From NCBI GenBank assembly GCA_002341805.1, contig DDOS01000010.1, forward strand, positions 2,862-11,172: a DNA stretch of 8,311 nucleotides, written 5' to 3'. Shown one piece after another: positions 1 through 7,556 of this stretch (the first letter of the stretch is position 1; every line of letters starts with the position of its first letter). The translations under genes were made by a program, and so were the position numbers. This DNA is from Aquificaceae bacterium UBA2488 (GTDB lineage: Bacteria > Aquificota > Aquificia > Aquificales > Aquificaceae). The notes below the pieces were generated by a model. That model did no database searches, was not told the origin of the DNA, and saw nothing but the letters and a program-made list of their open reading frames with translations.

Positions 1-699
1 GATTTTATCATACCTGCCATTGATATAAAAGAAGGTAAAGTGGTAAGACTCACAGAAGGGGATTTTGACAAAATAAAAATCTATCAAAAAGACCCTATAG
101 ACCAGCTTAAGTTTTTTGTGGATATAGGTTTTAGCCGTATTCATATAATAGATTTAGACGGGGCTAAAGAAGGTGTTCCAAAAAATTTAGAGCTTTTTAA
201 AAGCATGATAAAACACAAAGATAACACCACCATAGAAATGGGTGGTGGCATAAGAAGTATTGAGATAGCTAAAATGCTTTTTGATATAGGAATAGATTAT
301 CTTATAGTGGGCACTATGGCTATAAAAGACAAAGAAAACTTTTTAAGGCTTTTAGAATTATACAAAAACAAAATAATATTAAGTGTGGATGCCAAAGATG
401 GAAAAGTGGCTATAGGAGGTTGGCAAGAATCTACCGCTCTAACCCCTTGCCAGCTTGCCAATATTTACGATAATTATCCAATAGAGTCTTATCTATATAC
501 AAATATAAACATAGATGGTGTTTTAAAAGGCATAGACATAAACCCTTACAAAGTATTTAGAGAATGCACCACTAAACCCATCATAGCCTCTGGAGGTGTT
601 GGTTCTATAGAAGATGTTATAAAGCTAAAAGATATAACAAATTATGTGGTAGTAGGAAAAGCCATATACGAAAATAAAATAGATTTAAAAGCCTTATAA
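1..699 (+). CDS. hisA: HisA, phosphoribosylformimino-AICAR-phosphate isomerase (5'-partial)
   Basis: HisA is a cytoplasmic TIM-barrel isomerase that carries out the Amadori rearrangement of ProFAR to PRFAR in histidine biosynthesis. The frame is open from base 1 and reads DFIIPAIDIKEGKVVRLTEGDFD, the usual HisA N-terminus, so the true start lies only a few codons left of the window. The GTG at 40 is an internal codon and not the start. About 232 codons are visible against a usual length near 240. Visible signatures are the catalytic Asp in PAIDIKEG (codon 8), the second catalytic Asp in LSVDAKDGK, and two phosphate-binding loops, MGGGIRS and ASGGVGS. GGWQES and NIDGVLKGID also fit the family. 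HisF is the related alternative, but the IIPAIDIKEG opening and GGWQES favour HisA. The gene ends one base from a convergent tRNA, and no other his gene is visible. Confidence 0.93.
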   Translation, partial: DFIIPAIDIKEGKVVRLTEGDFDKIKIYQKDPIDQLKFFVDIGFSRIHIIDLDGAKEGVPKNLELFKSMIKHKDNTTIEMGGGIRSIEIAKMLFDIGIDYLIVGTMAIKDKENFLRLLELYKNKIILSVDAKDGKVAIGGWQESTALTPCQLANIYDNYPIESYLYTNINIDGVLKGIDINPYKVFRECTTKPIIASGGVGSIEDVIKLKDITNYVVVGKAIYENKIDLKAL

Positions 700-700
700 A

Positions 701-772
701 AGCGGTAAACGGGACTCGAACCCGCAACCTGCTGCTTGGGAAGCAGCCGCTCCACCATTGAGCTATTACCGC
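701..772 (-). tRNA. tRNA-Gly (anticodon CCC)
   Basis: The - strand folds into a complete 72-nt cloverleaf. The acceptor stem is GCGGTAA/TTACCGC with U as discriminator base, as is usual for bacterial tRNA-Gly. The D arm is GCTC/GAGC. The anticodon stem is GCTGC/GCAGC around the loop TTCCCAA, giving anticodon CCC, which reads GGG. The variable region is AGGTT, and the T arm is GCGGG/CCCGT around TTCGAGT. CCA is not encoded, because TTT follows the discriminator base. The gene sits 63 bases downstream of the methyltransferase stop on the same strand, so read-through from that operon is possible. It also has promoter-like sequence of its own (775-814). The 3' end abuts the convergent hisA stop. 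Confidence 0.95.
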
Positions 773-774
773 TT

Positions 775-796
775 AAATATATTTTATCAAAAACCT
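775..796. repeat. 22-bp direct repeat, copy A (tRNA side)
   Basis: This copy is identical over 22 bases, in the same orientation, to 7558-7579. Read on the - strand it begins AGGTTTTTGATAAAAT and ends ATATTT two bases before the tRNA-Gly 5' end. The identity stops at both edges: 774 is t where 7557 is a, and 797 is t where 7580 is c. The two copies bracket the whole two-gene methyltransferase and helicase operon. Confidence 0.9.
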
Positions 797-814
797 TTGT
801 GCATGTGTTGTCAA
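775..814 (-). promoter_or_regulatory. Promoter of tRNA-Gly
   Basis: On the - strand a perfect TTGACA (-35) occupies 814-809. Downstream are the overlapping -10 candidates TTTGAT (791-786, 17-bp spacer), GATAAA (788-783, 20-bp spacer) and TAAAAT (786-781, 22-bp spacer). TTTGAT has the best spacing and would start RNA about 7 nt before the mature tRNA. TAAAAT would start it at or within about 2 nt of the mature 5' end. The -10 part lies inside the 22-bp repeat shared with the operon start; the -35 lies outside it. No start site has been mapped, so the choice of -10 is inference. Confidence 0.6.
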
Positions 815-835
815 TAAAAGCCAAAAACTTAGAAA

Positions 836-3800
836 TTAGTTAGATTTTTCTGCAAGTATATCACGATTTATGAGTTCTATTTCCTCATCTGTTAAATCGT
901 ATAATTTATAAACAAGCTTATCGATTTGTGATTCAAGAGAAGATGTGTCTTTATTTGGATTTTGCTTTTTAAGGTCAAGAATTTGATCCACAAGGGATTC
1001 TATCTGATTGACTATGACTTGGTTGTCGGGGGTTACAATAGGCATTACAACCTGCTCCATGCTTTCTTTTGAACCATATGTATAATTTTCTTCTGATGAA
1101 AAAATAAATTCTAAATACTTTCTAATTAACTTAGAATTAAAAATTGCACACCACAGTTTTAAATTATTACCAGTTATCATAAAGACTGAATTATCAAAAT
1201 AATAACCAGGTGGAACAATGGTGAAACTATATTTGCTATTAACTGCAGTCCATACCAATTTTTCTTTTTCAAATTCGCATAGATAATTTTTAGTTGGATT
1301 ATTATCTAACTCTAACCAGTGATGCTGCCCAGTATAGTCTTTATTTATTTGTGACTTACATCCTCTTGCGTATCTACATTGACCTCTATTTTTCAATTGT
1401 TCTTCAAATTTTTTTAAATGTTCTACTATTGATGTATATAAATATGCTTCCTTATAGAAACCAAAATATGCTAAAATAATCCACAGCCCTTTCCATTCAT
1501 AACAATATCTTTTTATATTCCCTCCTTTTAAAATTGGCTTTATTATTTCTTCTGTTCTTTTTCTCTCTTCTTCTGTTGTGCAGTTTGCTAAAATCTTATT
1601 TCTTGTTTCTGTATCTATTATAAAAGCCTCATTTAAACCTGTTTTAATGCCATAGTAAATTTCTATATCCCAATCTTTTAATGGCTTTCCTATTTTTTCT
1701 ATTTTCTCTTTTAGCCTTTGTTCTTTGTCATCTCCTATAAACCAAGCATCTTCTGTTAGATTTTCTAGTATGACTGCATTTTCTTTTAGTTTTTTTTCTA
1801 TATCCATAGTTTTTTCTTTTAAGGTGATAGCTTCTAACTTATTTTGGTTTTCGGCTTTTTGTATAAGAAGTATATTGGTATCCACAGTGGCATTTTCAAA
1901 AATATCAGGTCCTAAATCTATAAGGATTTTAGGATTATATTTTAAGAAGAATTTTCTTAATTTTTTACCATAGCCTGCTCTCATCCACTTATTGCTTGTT
2001 ATAAAGCATAAATACCCGCCGTCTTTAAGTAAGTTTATGCCTTTTTCGTAGAATAATGTATATATATCACCCTTTCTATCAAATACTTCAAAATTTTTGT
2101 CTTCGTATCGTTTTCTAAGAGCACCGCTGTTGTCTTGAAGTTGTATATACGGAGGATTTCCTATTATTATATCAAATCTATCTTCTAAGCCAAACATCCA
2201 CTCTGGGTCAAACCAATCTGCTTTAGATGTTTGAGAAAATATGTCAAAGGATGTTATTTTTTGGATGGTGTCTTCTTTTAAGGTTTTATGTAATTTTGCT
2301 ATAATTTCTTCTTTTAATTTCTTAACTTGGTCTTCAAGCTTTTGTTTTTGGTTTCTATTTTTGATATTAAAGTATTTTTTATATAACTGTCTCAACTCTT
2401 CCCTTAATTTTCCGATTACCGAATTTATTATATGGCTTTGTTTTGGTTTTTCAAGCCCTATAAGGGTATCTGCACACACAAACTTTGTTTCAAGATGAGG
2501 CAGTGGTTTTATACCAAAATTTTCTTTTGATAAATCAATTTTTTGGTCTATTATAAGGCTTAGGAAAAACCTTAACTTTGATATTTGTATTGCTATTGAT
2601 TGAATATCAACACCATAGATAGAGTTTTGTATTAGATAAAGCTTTCTGGCAAAATCCGGATACTTTAAAGTCTCGTCAAAGTTTTCATTTAGTTCGTCTA
2701 AGAATTTTTGTCTTTCTTCTTTGTTTTCTATTTTAAATACCTTATCCATTTCTTCTACAATCTTTTTTCTTTGAAGTTCATGCCATAGTTTATTATCTTC
2801 ATCTATTACATGGAGTATATCCACTAGCTTATGCAGTATGCCCATTGGAAAAGCCCCAGAGCCTACCGCTGGGTCTAATATTTTTAGCTTATCTATGGCA
2901 GATACGATATCCTGTTTTTCTTGGTCTATAAGATCTTCGTTTTTATTATAAAATATAATAGCTTCTAACTTCTCATCTTCTAAGTTTGTTTTGTCTTTAA
3001 AATAGTAAAACAAAGATTTATTTACCATAAAATCTACGATTTCTTTGGGTGTATAGTATGAACCTGTTCGTTTCCTAGCAGTTTCTTTGGTCTCTTCGTT
3101 AAAAGAAGCAAGCAAGTTTTCAAATATGTGTCCTAAAAGCTCAGGGTCTAAAGAAAGTTCTATGTCGGTAGGTGTAGACTCATCTGCCGTAAAATTATAC
3201 TCTTCTAAGATATTTATAAGCCCTTTTATACTTACACTTTTTTCCTTTTCATAAAACTTTTTAATCCTATACTTCTTTTCTTCTGAAAAGAATAGGTAAT
3301 CTGGTAATTTTGCTCTTTTTTCCTCATTCCTGCTAAACCCATCTATATATTCTTTATCTTGATCCAAACATTCAAACAATCCACCATTTATAAATGGTGT
3401 GTTTTCAAAAAGCTTTATAAAATCATCTTCTTTTATTAAAAGTAGTTTTTCGTATCTGTATAAAGATTTTACTCCAAAAGTAGTTTTATTTTTAGGATAT
3501 CCTTCATCCTTTGCAAAAGCTCTTTCTTGTCTGGGCTTATTTAATGTAGCAAAGAATAGGTTTTGCAGTATAGCATTGTAATAATTTGTGGATTTTTTAA
3601 AATCTTTTAGTATTTTATTTAGCCTTTCTTCATCAAAAATCTCTTCTGGTATTAGATTCTTTTGTTTTAAAAACCATACAAATATAGTTCTTGTTAAAAG
3701 CCTAATAAGATTTTCTTCTTTAGAACCGCCCGGGAAATATACATTTTCATCCTCTAAAGCCAAAGCATACCAGTTTTGTATTTCTTCATAAAACTCTTTT

Positions 3801-4285
3801 ACTAAAGGCTTTACTGAGAAAATATCTTTTATTTCATCAAGCGTATTAAAGGATAAATTTTTTAAAGCCTTTTCTATAGTTCTATATTTTTTAGCCTTTT
3901 CTATAAAAAATGTGTATCTTTTATAAGAACTAAAATCTCTTTTTGCTCCTTGATATATGGAATACACCAAAGATAATCTAAAATTTTGATTTTTATCGTA
4001 AAAAGCAAAAATACCTGCATCAGCTTGATTGTCTATTAAAATTCTTTTGGCTATGTCAAATTGTTTTCTTCTGCTGGATCGTTCTGATAATTCATCTGTT
4101 TTTATGGTGTATATTAAAAGATTTTTTCTATCTTCTAGATTTATTTTGGCTATGGGTTCTACTTTAAATTTTTCTTCTTGGTATTCAGAATTTTCTAAAA
4201 ATTTTAAATCATCTATTTTTTCTTCAATATATTTTACAAAATTCTCTTTAGAAAAATCGTTAATAAGCTTATCAACTATACTCAT
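836..4285 (-). CDS. Large adenine-specific DNA methyltransferase with C-terminal target-recognition region
   Basis: This is a class I SAM-dependent DNA methyltransferase of the Eco57I/Type IIG-like group, expected to make N6-methyladenine. Residues here are numbered from the alternative GTG start at 4294. The N-terminal ~200 residues contain a conserved-looking block (LSERSSRRKQFDIAKRIL, FRLSLVY, FSSYKRYTFF) but no evident nuclease motif. The methylase core shows TGSYYTPKEIV (410-420, motif X), LDPAVGSGAF (473-482, motif I, with Val in place of the usual Cys), YGVDIQSIAIQISKLR (560-575), CADTLIG and FDIIIGNPPY (707-716, catalytic motif IV). KGDIYTLFYEKG to ITSNKW follows. A charged, probably coiled-coil stretch lies at ~625-680. 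Residues ~870-1085 look like a TaqI/Eco57I-type recognition domain (GIKTGLNEAF, YGSKESMEQVVMPI), followed by a helical tail (IDKLVYKLYDLTDEEI). The gene starts 1 nt after the helicase stop and is surely in its operon. It probably gives the system its sequence specificity. The target site cannot be read from the sequence. Confidence 0.88.
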   Translation of the reverse strand: MSIVDKLINDFSKENFVKYIEEKIDDLKFLENSEYQEEKFKVEPIAKINLEDRKNLLIYTIKTDELSERSSRRKQFDIAKRILIDNQADAGIFAFYDKNQNFRLSLVYSIYQGAKRDFSSYKRYTFFIEKAKKYRTIEKALKNLSFNTLDEIKDIFSVKPLVKEFYEEIQNWYALALEDENVYFPGGSKEENLIRLLTRTIFVWFLKQKNLIPEEIFDEERLNKILKDFKKSTNYYNAILQNLFFATLNKPRQERAFAKDEGYPKNKTTFGVKSLYRYEKLLLIKEDDFIKLFENTPFINGGLFECLDQDKEYIDGFSRNEEKRAKLPDYLFFSEEKKYRIKKFYEKEKSVSIKGLINILEEYNFTADESTPTDIELSLDPELLGHIFENLLASFNEETKETARKRTGSYYTPKEIVDFMVNKSLFYYFKDKTNLEDEKLEAIIFYNKNEDLIDQEKQDIVSAIDKLKILDPAVGSGAFPMGILHKLVDILHVIDEDNKLWHELQRKKIVEEMDKVFKIENKEERQKFLDELNENFDETLKYPDFARKLYLIQNSIYGVDIQSIAIQISKLRFFLSLIIDQKIDLSKENFGIKPLPHLETKFVCADTLIGLEKPKQSHIINSVIGKLREELRQLYKKYFNIKNRNQKQKLEDQVKKLKEEIIAKLHKTLKEDTIQKITSFDIFSQTSKADWFDPEWMFGLEDRFDIIIGNPPYIQLQDNSGALRKRYEDKNFEVFDRKGDIYTLFYEKGINLLKDGGYLCFITSNKWMRAGYGKKLRKFFLKYNPKILIDLGPDIFENATVDTNILLIQKAENQNKLEAITLKEKTMDIEKKLKENAVILENLTEDAWFIGDDKEQRLKEKIEKIGKPLKDWDIEIYYGIKTGLNEAFIIDTETRNKILANCTTEEERKRTEEIIKPILKGGNIKRYCYEWKGLWIILAYFGFYKEAYLYTSIVEHLKKFEEQLKNRGQCRYARGCKSQINKDYTGQHHWLELDNNPTKNYLCEFEKEKLVWTAVNSKYSFTIVPPGYYFDNSVFMITGNNLKLWCAIFNSKLIRKYLEFIFSSEENYTYGSKESMEQVVMPIVTPDNQVIVNQIESLVDQILDLKKQNPNKDTSSLESQIDKLVYKLYDLTDEEIELINRDILAEKSN

Positions 4286-4298
4286 CTTACTCACTCAT
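4283..4298 (-). promoter_or_regulatory. Stop/restart junction between the helicase and methyltransferase genes
   Basis: On the - strand the helicase ends ATGAGTGAGTAA (TAA at 4289-4287). Two in-frame methyltransferase starts are close by. A GTG at 4294 would overlap the helicase by 8 nt, and an ATG at 4285 starts one base after the stop. The ATG is preferred because GTGA (4294-4291), which can pair with the anti-Shine-Dalgarno, lies 5 nt upstream of it, while the GTG has no visible ribosome binding site. Either arrangement predicts translational coupling and balanced output of the two proteins. Confidence 0.6.
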
Positions 4299-7200
4299 AA
4301 CATTTTCTACAGCTATGATATATTCAGTTTCCATATTTTTATTATACATGTTTTTATTGCCAAAGTCTTTGCTTATTGTATTTTTCAAATACATTATATT
4401 TTCTTTTAATGTATCTAAATTGTTTGTATCCCACGAAGATATCTCGGACAACACATATTCTGATAATGTGGAAAAGTTTTCTATATCCTCTAAAAGATTT
4501 TCTATAAATAGAGATAATTCATTATCCAGAGAATCCCTATATCTATCTTCTATGGTTTTTAGCATATTTCTGGCTTTTTCTTCTAAGCTGTTTGCATTAA
4601 TTTTTTGGTTTTCTTGCCAAAGTTTTTTATCGTTGACTATCTTATAATAATTGGTCCAAAAATAATTAGTTAACGGGAGGGCTGTGGTATTTTCATCACA
4701 TTTTATTTTATCATAAATTTGTTCAAAATTTAATATCTTAGGATGTTCATTATCTTTTGTATATCCTACAAACAGATCATTAGCCTTTCTTATAAGAACT
4801 ATAAGGTTATTTTCACTAGATGGTTTGGACGTTTTTACTCTACTTGGCATATCTTTTAGTGCTTCGATGATCTTTGGATAAGATTTTAGCAACTTCTCGT
4901 ATTCTTTTTTGATTTTTGTTATAAAACTTTCTTCTTCCTCTTGATAGGTATTTAGCTTTTTATATAATGATGATGCTTCTGGTTCTTCGTCCACCGAAAA
5001 TATTTTAGAATCCTCTCCTAAGACTTTGTGAATCATAAACATTTTATTTGAAGCTATCTCTATGCTTCTTACGATATCAGCACCTTTTTCAGTGGGAAAG
5101 AAGTTAATAATATAAATTTCATCATACACTTTTTTACTTATTCTATTTATACGCCCCACTCGCTGTATCACCCTAACTGGGTTCCAGGGTATATCATAAT
5201 TTATTATGACCCCAGCTCTGTTTAGATTAAACCCTTCAGATAATTTGTCAGTGGCAAGTAATATTTTATATTTATCCTCTTGATATTCTGACTGTGCGTC
5301 AAAATTTCTTTGAATAGCTGTGAGGGTAGACTTTGACAAACTGCCAATAGCAGTTAAAACCATATCTTTAAACTCTTTTTTTAATATTGGTTCCAAATAC
5401 TTGGCGGTATCTACATACTCTGTGAATATTAAGACTTTTCTATCTTTTATATATTCTTTTATGGTATTTATAAGTGTATTAGCCTTTGGATCATCTTCTA
5501 ATTTTAGACTATCAAATTTTTCTATAAGCTCTTCAAATAAAGATATATCTTCTTCGATATCCTTTAAAAACTGCTCTTTATTTTCCATCTTATCAACATA
5601 GTATATTTTTTGATACTTACTATTTGTATTTTCGCTTTTTAAATCCTGCTGATATTTTTGTAAAGTCTTTTCTATTGTATCTTCATCTTTTTCTTCTATA
5701 TCTTCCATAAGTTTTCTATCTAATACAAATTTCTTTGTTCTATCAATAAAAGCTTTGGCGTCTTTGTGTATATCTAAAAATCTTTTTAAACTTTCTTTAA
5801 AAGCTCCAAAACTACTTTCAAACCTTTTTACCAAAAGTCTTCTCATAAAGCTATTTAGGTTTCTCTGATAAACATATATAAAATCATCTTTATCAGGATT
5901 TTCATATTTCGCAGGAAAATAAATAGCTCCATTAAAACGACCCCCATCTTCTATGTCTTGAAAATAGTTTATTACAGTATCATAAAATTTTGATTGCTTT
6001 TTAGTAAGTTCGAAAAATTTAGCTATCGGGTCTTTTACCTCTGGAATAGGTATTTTCTCAGGATAATATTTTAAATCAAGCCTATTTCTTCTTATCACCA
6101 CAGGCTCTATTATACCCTTTATGGTTTTGGCTAACTCGTGAGATTTTTCTAATACATTTTTTATATTAACTTTATCGTTTTTAAATATGTCTTTGTAGTA
6201 TCCTTTTACCATTTTCTCATAGTTCCTATTTTTATGATATCGATTTATATAAGATAGCTTGTCAAATAAAGATTGAAAGTTATCGAATTTTGTTTTTAAA
6301 TCCTCTTCATACACTATGCTGGATTTTTTGGGTATTGTAAAAAGCTTTAAAAGTGAAAATATATCTGAGGGCTTGTTGTTAAAGGGTGTGGCACTTAAGA
6401 GTATAACATTTTTATCTCTACAAATCTCATGAAGATAATGATAGCTTTGTGTTCTTTCATTTCTAAACCTATGAGCTTCATCCACTATTATAGTCTTTAT
6501 ATCTTGATATTTGTTTATATAGCTAATAGCATTTTCTAGATCTCCTATAGAGAATATCTTCCATCCATCTAACTTAAAATCATTTATATATTTCTCCCAA
6601 CCATAAGATCCAATCTTGTCTCCTATAAGATGTGGAGGTGCTATAACTATACCTCTTGCACCAAAGCGTTTTGCTATAGCTGAAGCTATAACCGACTTTC
6701 CAAGCCCCACCACATCTGCAAGTATTATGCCACTATGAGTTTTAATAATATTTATGCCTTGCAGTATGGCTTCCACTTGATAAGTATATGGTTCATAGCC
6801 AGCTTCTTTAAGTATGTTTCTTATGTTTTCATCTTCTTCCTCATTTTCTGGTATATATGTGTCAATGTAAGATTTTAAAGAATACACATAGGCTTCAAAG
6901 GGTGTTATTTTTTTAAGCATTGTTTTTTGAGTCAATATGTCTTTTACACTGTTTACATCTATCTCCACAGATTCACCCCATAGTTTATCAAAATAATTTT
7001 TAGCTTCATCGAAACCATAATCTTTTATCTCTACATTGAATTCTTCCTGAAATGATAGGCCTGATTTTGTTAAATTGCTACTACCCACTATGAAAAGACT
7101 TTGTGTTATTTTATTGTCTAAAGAAAATAAATAAAGTTTAGCATGATTTGGCTTTTTAGTTTTTCTCAATACAAGGATATTTTCTTCCATTAGCTTTATA

Positions 7201-7556
7201 AAAAAATCTGCTTGCTCATAGGTTTCTTGATTATCTAAATCTGGTGATTTAAATGCATTTGCTAAGGACTTCACATAGTATTCTTTTGTATCTTTCTTTG
7301 AAATATAGTCATTTATAGATCTATGGTATTCATATATATTTTCGGTATTCTTATCTACGTCAAGCCCCACTAATATCTTAATATGACCTTCTCTCAGATT
7401 GTTTTTCTCATACATATCTTTTAAAGCTTCATAAAAAAACGATAAAGCAGAAAAATAGAAAAACCCCACTAATATATTTATCTCTTTGGTATATGGGATT
7501 ATAGTCTTTAATCTCTGCTCTAAATTCTTCTCTCCATCGTTGGTTATAAAAGGCAT
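4287..7556 (-). CDS. PLD (HKD) nuclease fused to SNF2/RapA-like SF2 helicase
   Basis: This is the probable DNA-translocating nuclease of the system. Residues 1-200 form a phospholipase D-type domain: ILVGFFYFSAL, then H138-A-K140-L-Y, GSSNLTKSGL (158-167) and EEFNVEI. A single HKD-like motif implies dimerisation to build an active site. The helicase core follows: YEPYTYQVEAI (254-264), Walker A DVVGLGKS (281-288), IAPPHL (305-310), DEAH (359-362) and LSATPFNN (387-394) in lobe 1. Lobe 2 has VLIFTEYVDT (708-717), LLATDKLSEGFNL (766-778) and QRVGRINRI (798-806). About 310 residues separate the lobes, including PVVIRRNRLDL (485-495), which is usual for SNF2/RapA-like enzymes. Residues ~860-1089 match nothing I recognise. 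All motifs are intact and there is no frameshift. The ATG at 7556 suits the usual N-terminus, but there is no Shine-Dalgarno, and the -10-like sequence lies directly upstream. It is the first gene of the operon, with the methyltransferase next. Confidence 0.88.
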   Translation of the reverse strand: MPFITNDGEKNLEQRLKTIIPYTKEINILVGFFYFSALSFFYEALKDMYEKNNLREGHIKILVGLDVDKNTENIYEYHRSINDYISKKDTKEYYVKSLANAFKSPDLDNQETYEQADFFIKLMEENILVLRKTKKPNHAKLYLFSLDNKITQSLFIVGSSNLTKSGLSFQEEFNVEIKDYGFDEAKNYFDKLWGESVEIDVNSVKDILTQKTMLKKITPFEAYVYSLKSYIDTYIPENEEEDENIRNILKEAGYEPYTYQVEAILQGINIIKTHSGIILADVVGLGKSVIASAIAKRFGARGIVIAPPHLIGDKIGSYGWEKYINDFKLDGWKIFSIGDLENAISYINKYQDIKTIIVDEAHRFRNERTQSYHYLHEICRDKNVILLSATPFNNKPSDIFSLLKLFTIPKKSSIVYEEDLKTKFDNFQSLFDKLSYINRYHKNRNYEKMVKGYYKDIFKNDKVNIKNVLEKSHELAKTIKGIIEPVVIRRNRLDLKYYPEKIPIPEVKDPIAKFFELTKKQSKFYDTVINYFQDIEDGGRFNGAIYFPAKYENPDKDDFIYVYQRNLNSFMRRLLVKRFESSFGAFKESLKRFLDIHKDAKAFIDRTKKFVLDRKLMEDIEEKDEDTIEKTLQKYQQDLKSENTNSKYQKIYYVDKMENKEQFLKDIEEDISLFEELIEKFDSLKLEDDPKANTLINTIKEYIKDRKVLIFTEYVDTAKYLEPILKKEFKDMVLTAIGSLSKSTLTAIQRNFDAQSEYQEDKYKILLATDKLSEGFNLNRAGVIINYDIPWNPVRVIQRVGRINRISKKVYDEIYIINFFPTEKGADIVRSIEIASNKMFMIHKVLGEDSKIFSVDEEPEASSLYKKLNTYQEEEESFITKIKKEYEKLLKSYPKIIEALKDMPSRVKTSKPSSENNLIVLIRKANDLFVGYTKDNEHPKILNFEQIYDKIKCDENTTALPLTNYFWTNYYKIVNDKKLWQENQKINANSLEEKARNMLKTIEDRYRDSLDNELSLFIENLLEDIENFSTLSEYVLSEISSWDTNNLDTLKENIMYLKNTISKDFGNKNMYNKNMETEYIIAVENVMSE

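Noticed and set aside
40..699. hisA starting at GTG 40
   Set aside because: The frame is open to base 1 and the codons before 40 encode the conserved IIPAIDIKEGK start of HisA, including a catalytic Asp.
642..824. 60-codon open frame on the - strand across the tRNA
   Set aside because: It overlaps the full tRNA-Gly and the hisA end; its peptide (GNSSMVERLLPKQQVAGSSPV) is the well-known false translation of a tRNA.
773..835. Intrinsic terminator after the methyltransferase gene
   Set aside because: No GC-rich hairpin followed by a T run is present on the - strand between the stop codon and the tRNA; the only clear signal there is the tRNA promoter.
1294..5601. Several + strand open frames of 60 to 126 codons (for example 4029-4409 and 4315-4647)
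   Set aside because: They are antisense to the two large genes, are rich in Phe, Ser, Ile and Leu as expected from the reverse of Lys/Glu-rich coding sequence, and show no ribosome binding sites or family motifs.
836..7556. A DISARM or BREX locus
   Set aside because: No DrmA/DrmB-like protein, no PglZ, BrxC or BrxL, and the PLD domain is fused to the helicase. Only the methylase and helicase types are shared.
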